Source: Streptomyces sp. DSM 15324 (lineage in GTDB: Bacteria > Actinomycetota > Actinomycetes > Streptomycetales > Streptomycetaceae). Taken from it: DNA of 64,000 nt. Below are positions 1 to 8,015 of the stretch, piece after piece (within the stretch, counting starts at the first letter, position 1; each line of letters starts with the position of its first letter). The translations under genes were made by a program, and so were the position numbers. The notes below the pieces were generated by a model that worked only from the letters and a program-made list of their open reading frames with translations, made no database searches and was not told the DNA's origin. The DNA lies in assembly GCF_001514285.1 (NCBI RefSeq), contig NZ_KQ949026.1:504121-568120 (forward strand), read 5' to 3'.

Positions 1-1260
1 ACGCTGGACTACCGTCCCGGCCCGAACCGGCTGTCGGGCACGGCCCGGATCAACGCGATCGCGGGCCGGGCGCCGCTGGCCGAATTCCAGCTGAACCTGG
101 CCGACTTCAGGATCGGGCGGGTCCGGGTGGACGGCCGGCAGCCGCACTACACGCACCGCGGCGGGAAGCTGCGGATCCGCCCCGCCAAGTCGCTGCGGGC
201 GGGGGCCGCCTTCACCGTCGAGGTGCACTGGTCGGGCAATCCCAAGCCGGTGTCGAGCCCGTGGGGCGGGATCGGCTGGGAGGAGCTGACGGACGGCGCG
301 CTGGTGGCGAGCCAGCCGGTGGGTTCGCCGTCGTGGTACCCGTGCAACGACCGTCCAGCGGACAAGGCGTCGTATCTGATCTCGGTCACGACGCCGTCGG
401 CGTACTCGGTGGTGGCGGGCGGCCGGCTGCTGACCCGGACGACGAAGGCGTCCACGACGACCTGGGTGTACGAGCAGCCGGCGCCGACGTCGAGCTATCT
501 GGTCGGGCTGGCGATCGGCAAGTACCAGACGGTGCTGCTGGGCGATCCCGGGCTGGGCGGGGTGCCGATGCACGGGCACATACCGGCGCATCTCCTCGCG
601 CGGTTCTCGCGGGACTTCGCCCGCCAGCCGGGGATGATGGATCTGTTCCAACGGCTGTTCGGGCCCTACCCGTTCGACGAGTACGCGGTGGTGGTGGCCG
701 ACGAGGAACTCGATGTGCCGGTGGAGGCGCAGGGGTTGTCGCTGTTCGGCGTCAACCATGTGGACGGGGCCCGGGGTTCGGAGCGCCTGGTGGCGCACGA
801 GCTGGCCCACCAGTGGTTCGGCAACAGTGTGTCGATCGCCGACTGGCGGCACATCTGGCTCAACGAGGGCTTCGCGAAGTACGCGGAGTGGCTGTGGTCG
901 GAGCGGTCGGGCGGCCGCAGCGCCCAGCAACTGGCGGCCGCGGCGCACCGGTTGCTGTCCTCGCGGCCGCAGGACCTGAAGCTGGCGGACCCGGGCCGCA
1001 AGACGATGTTCGACGACCGGCTGTACCAGCGGGGCGGGCTCGCCGTGCACGCGCTGCGGTGCGCGCTCGGCGACGACGCGTTCTTCCGGATGCTGCGTGG
1101 CTGGCTCGGGCTGCACCGGGGCGGCGCGGTCACGACGGCGATGTTCACGGCGCACGCGGCCCGGTTCACCCCGGAGCCGCTCGACGAGCTGTTCGAGGCA
1201 TGGCTGTACCGGCCGGCGCTGCCGCCGCTGCCGCTGGCCGAGACCCGGGCGACGGCCTAG
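1..1260 (+). CDS. M1-family zinc metallopeptidase (aminopeptidase N-like), 5' truncated by window edge
   Basis: The reading frame is open from the first base, so the gene begins before the window; 419 codons are visible. It carries the gluzincin signature HELAHQWFGN (zinc-binding His codons at 796-810) followed about 19 residues later by the third ligand in NEGFAKYAEW, the M1 family pattern. The visible upstream part reads as the beta-rich N-terminal M1 domain. The protein ends soon after the catalytic domain, shorter than pepN-type enzymes, which is common for actinobacterial secreted M1 peptidases. Family members remove N-terminal residues from peptides. A secretion signal cannot be judged because the N-terminus is missing. 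Confidence 0.9.
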   Translation, partial: TLDYRPGPNRLSGTARINAIAGRAPLAEFQLNLADFRIGRVRVDGRQPHYTHRGGKLRIRPAKSLRAGAAFTVEVHWSGNPKPVSSPWGGIGWEELTDGALVASQPVGSPSWYPCNDRPADKASYLISVTTPSAYSVVAGGRLLTRTTKASTTTWVYEQPAPTSSYLVGLAIGKYQTVLLGDPGLGGVPMHGHIPAHLLARFSRDFARQPGMMDLFQRLFGPYPFDEYAVVVADEELDVPVEAQGLSLFGVNHVDGARGSERLVAHELAHQWFGNSVSIADWRHIWLNEGFAKYAEWLWSERSGGRSAQQLAAAAHRLLSSRPQDLKLADPGRKTMFDDRLYQRGGLAVHALRCALGDDAFFRMLRGWLGLHRGGAVTTAMFTAHAARFTPEPLDELFEAWLYRPALPPLPLAETRATA

Positions 1261-1273
1261 CAGAATGGCGTCC

Positions 1274-1651
1274 ATGACCACGCGTTCCTGCCCGTGCGGG
1301 CTGCCGCAGTCCTACGACGACTGCTGCGGCCGCTACCACCGCGGTCCCGTCGCCGCGCCGACCGCCGAGGCGTTGATGCGCTCGCGCTACACCGCCTTCG
1401 TCGTCGGTGACGCGGCGTATCTGACGCGGACCTGGCATCCGCGGACCCGGCCGGCGCGGTTGGACCTGGATCCGGGCATGCGGTGGACGGGGCTGGAGAT
1501 CCTCGCGGCGAGGGACGGTTCCGCGTTCCACCGCAGCGGGACGGTGGAGTTCCGGGCGTCCTACCGGGGCGGCTCGCTGCACGAGGTGAGCCGGTTCGAG
1601 CGGGTGGACGGGGCGTGGGTGTACGTGGACGGGGAGTTCCCCGAGGCGTAG
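1274..1651 (+). CDS. YchJ/UPF0225-family protein with SEC-C zinc motif
   Basis: A 125-residue protein that starts with a SEC-C type cysteine cluster (Cys6, Cys8, Cys17, Cys18 in the pattern CPCG...DDCCGRYH) followed by an NTF2-like fold with the conserved ALMRSRYTAFVVGD segment. This is the full length usual for the YchJ/UPF0225 family, whose biochemical role is not established; SEC-C motifs bind zinc. I chose ATG 1274 because it places the cysteine motif at the extreme N-terminus as in relatives; an ATG nine bases upstream (1265) is possible. It lies 13 bp after the peptidase stop and converges on gntR with a 15-bp gap. Confidence 0.85.
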   Translation: MTTRSCPCGLPQSYDDCCGRYHRGPVAAPTAEALMRSRYTAFVVGDAAYLTRTWHPRTRPARLDLDPGMRWTGLEILAARDGSAFHRSGTVEFRASYRGGSLHEVSRFERVDGAWVYVDGEFPEA

Positions 1652-1666
1652 CCCCCGGACGCCTGT

Positions 1667-2368
1667 TCAGGGGGCCAGGACGTCCAGTTCCCGGAGGGCG
1701 CCGGCCATGATCCCGCGGGCGAGCTGCTCGGCGCCGGTGCTGTCGCCCGCGCGGATCGCCTCGGCCAGCCGGACGTGCAGGGTGACGGCCGCCGGGTCCG
1801 GGTCCTCGAACATGATCCGGTGCTGGGTGCGGCCGGCGAGGACCTCGGCCACGACGTCGCCGAGGCGGGCGAACATCTCGTTGCCGGACGCGGTGAGGAT
1901 CACGCGGTGGAAGGCGATGTCGTGCAGGAGGTAGCCCTCCAGGCGGTGGCCCCGTGAGTGGGCCACCATGCCGAGCGCGCACTCGGTGAGTTCCGCGCAC
2001 TGCTCGGCCGTGGCGTGGCGCGCCGCCAGGCCCGCGGCGACCGGTTCGATCGCCGAGCGCAGGACGGTGAGCGAGCGCAGCTGGTGCGGGCGGTCGGCGC
2101 CGGCCAGCCGCCAGCGGATGACCTGCGGGTCGTAGACGTTCCACTCGGCCTTGGGGCGGACGGTCACGCCCACGCGGCGGCGGGACTCGACCAGATGCAT
2201 GGATTCCAGGACCCGGACCGCCTCGCGCATCACGGAGCGTGAGACGTCGAAGCGCTGGGCCAGCTCGTCGGTCCGCAACACGCTGCCCGGCGGGTACTCG
2301 CCGGCGGTGATGGAGGGGCCCAGGGTGTCCAGTACATGGCCGTGCAGACCCCGGCCGGGAGTGGTCAT
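1667..2368 (-). CDS. gntR: GntR/FadR-family transcriptional regulator, probable gluconate repressor
   Basis: A 233-residue regulator with an N-terminal winged helix (about residues 15-75, including ELAQRFDVSRSVMREAVRVLE) and an all-helical FCD-type effector domain containing the AFHRVILTASGN segment with metal/ligand histidines. It is divergent from gntK across a 131-bp gap, the arrangement in which such proteins repress gluconate use and are released by gluconate or its 6-phosphate. The gluconate assignment comes from this neighbourhood, not from the effector domain itself. FCD regulators of other sugar acids look alike. Confidence 0.85.
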   Translation of the reverse strand: MTTPGRGLHGHVLDTLGPSITAGEYPPGSVLRTDELAQRFDVSRSVMREAVRVLESMHLVESRRRVGVTVRPKAEWNVYDPQVIRWRLAGADRPHQLRSLTVLRSAIEPVAAGLAARHATAEQCAELTECALGMVAHSRGHRLEGYLLHDIAFHRVILTASGNEMFARLGDVVAEVLAGRTQHRIMFEDPDPAAVTLHVRLAEAIRAGDSTGAEQLARGIMAGALRELDVLAP

Positions 2369-2393
2369 GCACTCAGCGTACGGGGTGGATCAC

Positions 2394-2451
2394 CGTACCA
2401 AAAGGTCAGACTTATTCATCACAGAGTCTTGATTCGTCGTACCTAATCGGT
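2394..2451. promoter_or_regulatory. Two similar operator-like elements between gntR and gntK
   Basis: Two elements of matching design, 44 bp apart: CGTACCAAAAGGT at 2394-2406 and CGTACCTAATCGGT at 2438-2451, each with ACC and GGT half sites around an A/T-rich centre. They sit in the divergent promoter region. Binding by the adjacent GntR is inferred. Confidence 0.45.
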
Positions 2452-2499
2452 TTCAGTGGCCGTCGACATGAAGTGTCGTCGGAAGACAGCGAGGCAGAG

Positions 2500-3018
2500 A
2501 TGCGTACCCCTCACGTCGTCGCGGTGATGGGCGTCGCCGGCACGGGCAAGACCACGATCGGTCCCCTGCTCGCCACGCGGCTCGGCGTTCCCTACGCCGA
2601 GGGCGACGACTTCCACCCGCGGGCCAGCATCGCCAAGATGTCGGCCGGCGTCCCGCTGGAGGACGCGGACCGGTGGCCGTGGCTGGACGCGATCGGCGCC
2701 TGGGCGCAGGGGCGGGCCGGGCTGGGCGGCGTGGTCAGCTGCTCGGCGCTGAAGCGGTCGTACCGGGACCGGCTCCGCGCCACGGCGCCGGGGCTGGTGT
2801 TCGTGCACCTCGCGGGCGACCGCACGCTGATAGAGGACCGGATGGGTCATCGGCGGGGCCACTTCATGCCGACGGCTCTGCTGGACTCGCAGTTCGCCAC
2901 ACTCCAGCCGCTCCAGCCGGACGAGGCGGGGGTCGTCGTCGACGTCTCCGGCTCACCCGAGGAGATCACCGACCGGGCCGTACGCGCGCTCGCCGGGCTG
3001 TCCGACGGCCACCCGTAG
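2500..3018 (+). CDS. gntK: Gluconokinase (thermoresistant GntK type)
   Basis: ATP + D-gluconate gives 6-phosphogluconate, feeding the pentose phosphate pathway. The 172-residue protein has the P-loop GVAGTGKT at residues 11-18, the GDDFHPRASIAKMSAGVPLEDADRWPW core and the CSALKRSYRD segment that are diagnostic for the GntK/IdnK family. ATG 2500 was chosen because GAGG lies five bases upstream and it puts the P-loop at the usual place; a GTG at 2473 would add nine residues without similarity. It is divergent from gntR. The gluconate permease usually found beside gntK is absent; the next gene is unrelated and on the opposite strand. Confidence 0.93.
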   Translation: MRTPHVVAVMGVAGTGKTTIGPLLATRLGVPYAEGDDFHPRASIAKMSAGVPLEDADRWPWLDAIGAWAQGRAGLGGVVSCSALKRSYRDRLRATAPGLVFVHLAGDRTLIEDRMGHRRGHFMPTALLDSQFATLQPLQPDEAGVVVDVSGSPEEITDRAVRALAGLSDGHP

Positions 3019-3065
3019 TCAGCACCCTTCCTCTCCGCCCGGACCCGAGCGGCGCGCCCACCCCG

Positions 3066-3686
3066 CTAAGGCCGCCAGAGGGAGTGTTCGCGTTCCGCCC
3101 ACTCGCGGGTCACCGAGCCGGTGCGCATGCCGTGGCGGGCCTCCGGGTCGGCGAGGGCCATGCCGATGTGGCCGGCGAGGACCACGCCGATGGTGAGCGC
3201 GAGCCAGTCGTGGACGAAGGTCGCGCTGGTGCGCCACATGATCGGGGTGAGATGGGTGAACCACATCATGAGACCGGTGCCGAGCATCACCAGCGTCGCC
3301 CCGGCGATCCAGGCGGCGTAGATCTTCTGCCCGGCGTTGAACTTGGCCGCCGGCCGCGACGCGGGCCGTCTGTCCCGGCGCAGCGCGGCGCGCAGCCAGC
3401 GGCGGTCGTGCGGGCCGAAGCGGTTGAGGTGACCGAGGTCGGCGCGGAACGCGCGGGAGGCGAGGCCCCCGAGCACCGGCAGCGGCAGCAGGACGCCCGC
3501 GATCTCGTGGACGCGGACCACCAGCTCGCGGCGGCCGACGAGTGCCGCGAGCTCGGGGACGTACAGGAAGGCGGCCGTCAGGACGCACACGCCCATGAGG
3601 AGCGCGGTGGTGCGGTGGACCCACCGCACGGCGCGGGTGAAGCGGGGGATCCGGGTCATGGGCGGCGCCTCAGCTCGTAGGCTCAT
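3066..3686 (-). CDS. Cytochrome b/b561-type membrane subunit paired with a molybdenum oxidoreductase
   Basis: A roughly 206-residue integral membrane protein with four hydrophobic spans and histidines in membrane contexts (VRWVH, VHEIAG, FVHDWLA, AGHIGMA) typical of di-haem cytochrome b561/formate dehydrogenase gamma-like proteins. The start overlaps the 3' end of the upstream molybdoenzyme gene by 17 bp, implying translational coupling; an alternative start (MTRIPRF) is at 3660. It probably passes quinol electrons to the exported molybdoenzyme, as MsrQ does for MsrP, although it belongs to a different haem-protein family. The physiological substrate of the pair cannot be read from the sequence. 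Confidence 0.8.
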   Translation of the reverse strand: MSLRAEAPPMTRIPRFTRAVRWVHRTTALLMGVCVLTAAFLYVPELAALVGRRELVVRVHEIAGVLLPLPVLGGLASRAFRADLGHLNRFGPHDRRWLRAALRRDRRPASRPAAKFNAGQKIYAAWIAGATLVMLGTGLMMWFTHLTPIMWRTSATFVHDWLALTIGVVLAGHIGMALADPEARHGMRTGSVTREWAEREHSLWRP

Positions 3687-4395
3687 CGTCCCGCCCGTTC
3701 GAACGGCCGACCCAGGCGTCCACGTCGTAGCCCCGGTCCTCCCAGTATCCGGGCTTCACGTCCTTGGTGACCGTGATGCCGGAGAGCCATTTGGCGGACT
3801 TGTAGAAGTACATCGGGGCCACGTAGAGGCGGACCGGGCCGCCGTGGTCGTGGCCGAGGTCCTTGTCCTGCATGCGCAGGGCGACCAGGACGTCGGCGCG
3901 GCGGGCCTGGTCGAGGGTGAGGCTCTCGCTGTAGGTGCCGTCGAAGCAGGTGAAGCGCAGCGCGCCGGCCCCGGCCCGGACCCCGGCGGCGTCGAGGAGG
4001 TCGGAGAGTCGTACGCCCTCGAAGGCGGTGTCGGGGACCCGCCAGCCGGTGACGCACTGGACGTCCTTGACCATGCGGGTCTGCGGCAGGGCCCGGAGCT
4101 GGTCCAGGGTGTAGGTGGCGGGGCGGTCGACGAGACCGTCGACGGTGAGGCGGTAGTCGGCGGCGTTCTTGTGCGGGACGGAGGCCGCCACCGAGTAGTA
4201 GCGGAAGCCGCCGCCGTTGGGGAGCAGCCCGGTCAGGCCGGTGGGGTCCTTTCCGGCGGCGCTGCCCAGGAAGGCCTCAAGGCCGCGTTGGAGCGGGGGC
4301 GCGGCGACGACCCCCAGGGCGCCGAGGGCGAGGGTACCGAGGAAGACACGGCGGCCGACGGGGGTGCCGCGTTCCTCGGGCGGTTCGGGGTTCAC
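3670..4395 (-). CDS. Tat-exported molybdopterin-dependent oxidoreductase (sulfite oxidase/MsrP superfamily)
   Basis: A 241-residue protein with a twin-arginine signal (GRRVFLG followed by a hydrophobic stretch, residues 14-35) and a SUOX-fold molybdopterin domain. The molybdenum-ligand cysteine is visible as Cys114 in DVQCVTGW, and SESLTLDQARRADVLVALRM plus the late KSAKW segment are typical of the family. The single-domain architecture resembles MsrP/YedY, the periplasmic methionine sulfoxide reductase catalytic subunit, more than sulfite oxidase, which carries a dimerisation domain. It overlaps the downstream cytochrome b gene. Whether it reduces protein methionine sulfoxide or another substrate is inference. 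Confidence 0.85.
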   Translation of the reverse strand: MNPEPPEERGTPVGRRVFLGTLALGALGVVAAPPLQRGLEAFLGSAAGKDPTGLTGLLPNGGGFRYYSVAASVPHKNAADYRLTVDGLVDRPATYTLDQLRALPQTRMVKDVQCVTGWRVPDTAFEGVRLSDLLDAAGVRAGAGALRFTCFDGTYSESLTLDQARRADVLVALRMQDKDLGHDHGGPVRLYVAPMYFYKSAKWLSGITVTKDVKPGYWEDRGYDVDAWVGRSNGRDDEPTS

Positions 4396-4468
4396 CCCTC
4401 CATTCGAACACTCGGCGGTGGCGCGGGGCCAGGTTTCCCCGGAGCCGTCAGACTTCCGTCATCACTTC

Positions 4469-5464
4469 TCACCCCGCCACCGGCCCGAGCCCCGCCACCG
4501 GCCCGAGCCCCGCCACCGGCCCGAGCGCCGCCGCCCGGGCCGAGCGGAACGCCGGACCGGGGGCGCGGTCCGGGTAGGACCAGGGTTCGGGGGTGAGGTG
4601 GTCGCCGATGTGCCGGAAGAGGGCGGCCGCCTCGGCCCCCCGGCCCTCGCAGACCTTGGCGTGGGCGAGGTAGTTCAGGTCGACCAGCCGTCGCGGGTGG
4701 CCGTCGTGCTCCCATTCCAGCCACCAGTCGAAGGCGGCCTTCATCGTGTCCCGGGCGTGGGCGTCGCGCCAGTGCCCGGAGGCGGCCGGGTCGGCGGGGG
4801 CGAAGCCGTGGCCGGCCAGGACGCGGTAGCGCTCGGCGTGGGCGACGACCGGCAGGATCGCGAGCGGGGAGTCCGCGGGGGCCTGTTCGGCGGCCCAGGC
4901 GGCGAAGTCGTACACCTCGTGCAGGGGGTCGGGGCCGTTCGCGGCGCGGCGCTCGGCGAACCGGGCGATCATCAGGTGGTGCGCGTGGTGGTGGTCGCGG
5001 TGACGGGCGCGGATCTCCTCGAAGATCCGTACGGCCTCCGGGCCGCCGTCGCGCTCCAGCAGGAGCAGGCCCAGCCAGGGCGTGGGGTCGGCGGGCAGGT
5101 GATCGGCGGCGGCGCGGCAGGCCGCGCGGGCGACGGCCGGGTCCTCCCGGCCGCGCAGGGCGCGGCGGACCTGGGCGTGGGCGTGCAGGACGAGTCCGTC
5201 GGGGCAGCCGGGGTGGGTGAGGAGCCAGTCGCGCGCCCAGGCGGCGGCGTACGGTTCCCGGGCGAGGACGTTGACGCGGTGGGCGCGGCGGTCCCAGTCG
5301 TCGCCGGTGTGGGCGAGCAGGGAGCGGGCGGGCTGCCGGCGGCCCTGGGACAACGCGGCTCGGGCGGCACCCAGTTCGATGTCGTCGAGGGCCGGGTCGG
5401 GCGTGCGGGCGGCGGCGCGGCGGGCGCGGCGCAGTGGCGGGGGTGGGGGTGGGATCGGGGGCAC
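4469..5464 (-). CDS. Conserved hypothetical protein, helical repeat-like, with C-terminal hexapeptide repeats
   Basis: A 331-residue alanine-, arginine- and tryptophan-rich protein I cannot assign to a family. The body reads as tandem helical hairpins of TPR-like character (for example the segments starting RAALSQGRRQ, RDWLLTHPG and AAALFRHIGD). The C-terminus ends in three exact copies of LGPVAG, encoded by 18-bp tandem repeats near 4485-4525. The N-terminus has a run of prolines (PPIPPPPPP), and the GTG start at 5464 could be later. Divergent from the DMT-type gene. Codon use is normal, so it is probably real and cytoplasmic. Confidence 0.65.
   Translation of the reverse strand: MPPIPPPPPPLRRARRAAARTPDPALDDIELGAARAALSQGRRQPARSLLAHTGDDWDRRAHRVNVLAREPYAAAWARDWLLTHPGCPDGLVLHAHAQVRRALRGREDPAVARAACRAAADHLPADPTPWLGLLLLERDGGPEAVRIFEEIRARHRDHHHAHHLMIARFAERRAANGPDPLHEVYDFAAWAAEQAPADSPLAILPVVAHAERYRVLAGHGFAPADPAASGHWRDAHARDTMKAAFDWWLEWEHDGHPRRLVDLNYLAHAKVCEGRGAEAAALFRHIGDHLTPEPWSYPDRAPGPAFRSARAAALGPVAGLGPVAGLGPVAG
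4484..4530. repeat. 18-bp tandem repeat at the 3' end of the hypothetical gene
   Basis: The unit CGCCACCGGCCCGAGCCC is repeated about two and a half times in register with the reading frame, giving LGPVAG three times. The unit length is a multiple of three, so copy-number change would preserve the frame. Confidence 0.75.
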
Positions 5465-5807
5465 CGCGGGACTTCCTCATCCTCCTCGGTGACGGCTCTG
5501 GCATCGACCCGCGATCGGCCGATCACGCACAGCAAACCCCCCGCCACCGGCCGCGTCAATACGTGGGGACCTGTCACGGCTGCCGACTACCGTGACGGAC
5601 CAGGGCACTTGAGAGCGCGCTTGCGCCGGTGGACAGTGCGGTGCCGGGGTGGGCGGCGGACCGATGTGGCGTACGCCATGGCGCTGCCCGGCGGGAGCGC
5701 ACACCATGGCATTACGGCCTCCCGGCGGCATGCAGGGCGCTGGGAGGCTACAGTCGGCCACTACGCACCCCGTCCGTGGCCCGACCGGATGATCGAGGTA
5801 CGCAGCT
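5465..5807. other. Divergent intergenic region with one inverted repeat
   Basis: This 343-bp gap separates two divergent genes. It holds a perfect 7-bp inverted repeat, GTCACGG at 5573-5579 and CCGTGAC at 5590-5596, preceded by the less GC-rich stretch GTCAATACGTGG. These could form an operator or part of a promoter. No open frame in it looks like a gene. Confidence 0.4.
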
Positions 5808-6701
5808 GTGTCGGTTCTGGTTCTTGTTCTCGCCGTGAGCGCCGCCTGTTGCCTGGGCTTCGGGTTCGTGCTCCAGCAGAACGCCGCCCAGAAGGCACCG
5901 CTCGGCGACTTCCTGTCCCCCCGGCTGCTGCTCGACCTGATCAAGGTGCCGCGCTGGCTGGGCGGTATCGGGCTGATGGTGGCGGGCATGGTGCTGGGCG
6001 CGATCGCCCTCGGGCAGGGCGAGGTCTCCCTGGTCGAACCGCTGCTCGCGACGAATCTGCTCTTCGCGCTCGCCCTGTCCCGTCACCAGACCCGGCAGCC
6101 GCTGGGCCGCCAGGGCTGGGCGGGTCTCGCGCTGCTCGCGGGCGGGGTGACCGCGTTCATCGTGGCGGGCCAGCCGCGCGGCGGCACCGCGGTCACCGAT
6201 CCGCTGCGGCACTGGCTGATCACCGGTGCGATGGTGGGGCTGGCGCTGCTGCTCACCGCCTACGCCAAACGCTCCCGGCTCAGCTCGGGCCCGGTCCTGC
6301 TGTCCCTCGCGGCCGGACTGCTGTACGGCGTCCAGGACGCCCTGACCCGGGTGAGCGGCCAGCGCTTCTCGGCGGGCGGCCTCGGTGAGCTGCTCACCGG
6401 CTGGCAGCCGTATGCGGTGCTCGCGCTCGGTGTGACCGGTCTGGTGCTGGTGCAGAGCGCCTTCGAGACGGCACCGCTGCGGATGTCGCTGCCCGCGCTG
6501 ACCGCGGCCCAGCCGCTCGCCGGCATCGTCTGCGGGGTGGGCTTCCTCGGTGACCGGCTGCACACCGACACCGGCGCGCTGGCCTGGGAGGCCGCGGGAC
6601 TGGCCGCGGTGGTCGCGGGCATCGTGCTGCTCGGCATGCACCCGGCGATGCCCTCGGGGGTGGCGCCGCGCGAGCGGGTCGACAGCCTGCAGACGCAGTA
6701 G
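5808..6701 (+). CDS. DMT/EamA-like multi-spanning membrane transporter
   Basis: A 297-residue protein starting with GTG and composed almost entirely of hydrophobic helices (about nine), the layout of the drug/metabolite transporter superfamily. The GEVSLVEPLLATNLLFALALS segment and the late SAFETAPLRMSLPALTAAQPLAGIVCGV segment are the two pseudo-repeats seen in DMT proteins of actinobacteria. Substrate unknown. It stands alone, 54 bp ahead of the NUDIX gene on the same strand, so co-transcription is possible. Confidence 0.8.
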   Translation: MSVLVLVLAVSAACCLGFGFVLQQNAAQKAPLGDFLSPRLLLDLIKVPRWLGGIGLMVAGMVLGAIALGQGEVSLVEPLLATNLLFALALSRHQTRQPLGRQGWAGLALLAGGVTAFIVAGQPRGGTAVTDPLRHWLITGAMVGLALLLTAYAKRSRLSSGPVLLSLAAGLLYGVQDALTRVSGQRFSAGGLGELLTGWQPYAVLALGVTGLVLVQSAFETAPLRMSLPALTAAQPLAGIVCGVGFLGDRLHTDTGALAWEAAGLAAVVAGIVLLGMHPAMPSGVAPRERVDSLQTQ

Positions 6702-6755
6702 CTCGGGGGCGGCGGCCGGTTCCCGTGGTCGGCGGACGGCTGCTTGGATGGGCGG

Positions 6756-7271
6756 ATGAGCGCTGCTGACGAAATCCTCGACATCGTCGACGAGAACGAC
6801 CGGGTCGTCGGACAGTTCCCGCGGGGGCGGGCGTACGCCGAGGGGTTGCGGCACCGGTGTGTGTTCATCCAGGCCCGGGACGCCGAGGGCCGGCTGTTCG
6901 TGCACCGGCGCACCCCGACCAAGCTGGTCTTCCCCTCGCTGTACGACATGTTCGTCGGCGGGGTGGTCGGGGCGGGCGAGGCCTACGACGAGGCCGCCCT
7001 GCGTGAGGCCGAGGAGGAACTCGGCGTGAGCGGGCTCCCCCGTCCGGAGTTCCTCTTCAAGTTCCTCTACGACGGCGGCGCCCGGGGGAGCTGGTGGTCG
7101 GCGGTGTACGAGGTGCGCTGCGAGCTGCCGGTCAGCCCTCAGGTGGAGGAGGTCGCCTGGCACGCCTTCCTGCCCGAGGAGGAGGTGGAGCGGCGGCTGC
7201 CGGAGTGGGAGTGGGTGCCGGACGGGCTCGCGGCGTACGCACGGCTCAAGGAGTTCCGGGCGGCGCGCTGA
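6756..7271 (+). CDS. NUDIX hydrolase
   Basis: A 171-residue protein with a complete NUDIX box at residues 69-91 (Gly69, Glu75, Arg83-Glu84, Glu87-Glu88, Gly90), the metal-binding loop-helix that hydrolyses nucleoside diphosphates linked to other moieties. The N-terminal DEILDIVDENDRVVGQFPRGRA and the CVFIQARD strand resemble the IDI/YfcD subgroup. ATG 6756 gives the normal N-terminus; an ATG 12 bases upstream is less likely. Its 3' end overlaps the convergent neighbour by 26 bp. Confidence 0.9.
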   Translation: MSAADEILDIVDENDRVVGQFPRGRAYAEGLRHRCVFIQARDAEGRLFVHRRTPTKLVFPSLYDMFVGGVVGAGEAYDEAALREAEEELGVSGLPRPEFLFKFLYDGGARGSWWSAVYEVRCELPVSPQVEEVAWHAFLPEEEVERRLPEWEWVPDGLAAYARLKEFRAAR

Positions 7272-7950
7272 GCAGGGTCTGCCGGATCGGTGGGGGTGCG
7301 CCGCTGCCGCCGCTGAGGGGGCTGCCGCCCGGTTCCGGCCAGGTCGGGCTCTCCCAGAAGGGGTGGTCGAGGAAGCGCCCGGCCGCGGCGGGCGCCGCCT
7401 GCGGGGCCACGCCCACGGCGATCAGCGCGGCCGTGATCCGCTCCAGCGCCTCCTCGACGGGGGTGTCGGCGTCGCCGTAGGCGGGCAGCAGCAGGAGCAG
7501 CCGCCGGTCGGGGTCGCGGATCCCGTCGGTGTCCGCCGGTGCCGCGTGGGCCAGGGCGACCAGGTCGGGCCAGGACAGCCCCGGGCCGCGGAAGTGCCCC
7601 TCGATGGCGGCCAGCTCCCGCTCGCGGTGCAGGCCGGGGCCGGTGAGGAGGTAGTCCGTGCCGGAGTCGTCGGGGGCGTTGCGGTGCACCACCCATAGCG
7701 TCCGGCCGTGCGGCAGCGGTATCCGGTACGCCGGCCACACGTCCGTCCGCTCGTACAGCGCCTCGGCCGCCGCGTCGACGTCCGCGTGGTCGGCACCGAA
7801 GGGTTCCGGATCGTCCGCGAAGGCGTCCCAGACGGGGCCGTAGTACGCGGGCCAGAACCCGGGCAGGCCGAGGAGGTGCTCGGCGGGGGCGATTCCGTGC
7901 CCGGGCGTCGCGTACCCGGCCAGGGCCGTGGGGTGGTCCAGGAGGTCCAT
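7246..7950 (-). CDS. Conserved hypothetical cytoplasmic protein
   Basis: A 234-residue acidic protein (start ATG at 7950) that I do not recognise. Notable segments are the tryptophan/tyrosine-rich GFWPAYYGPVWDAFADD near the N-terminus and RTLWVVHRNAPDDSGTDYLL in the middle, with no signal peptide or membrane span. The last residues form a glycine/serine/proline-rich tail. The 3' end overlaps the convergent NUDIX gene by 26 bp. A longer open frame exists upstream of 7950 but runs through the opposite-strand DUF202 genes and is not coding. Confidence 0.7.
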   Translation of the reverse strand: MDLLDHPTALAGYATPGHGIAPAEHLLGLPGFWPAYYGPVWDAFADDPEPFGADHADVDAAAEALYERTDVWPAYRIPLPHGRTLWVVHRNAPDDSGTDYLLTGPGLHRERELAAIEGHFRGPGLSWPDLVALAHAAPADTDGIRDPDRRLLLLLPAYGDADTPVEEALERITAALIAVGVAPQAAPAAAGRFLDHPFWESPTWPEPGGSPLSGGSGAPPPIRQTLLSAPPGTP

Positions 7951-8015
7951 GTCCGAAACCGTAACGGGAGGCACTGACAACGCCCCCGTTCCGGCCGCCG
8001 GGTAGGGTCCTGGGC

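Noticed and set aside
1652..1666. Possible terminator GCCCCC...GGGGGC between the YchJ-like gene and gntR
   Set aside because: Stem only six base pairs with a 13-base loop; too weak to list.
5629..5838. Short plus-strand ORF of 69 codons in the divergent spacer
   Set aside because: No ribosome-binding site, and it overlaps the start of the DMT-type gene in another frame.
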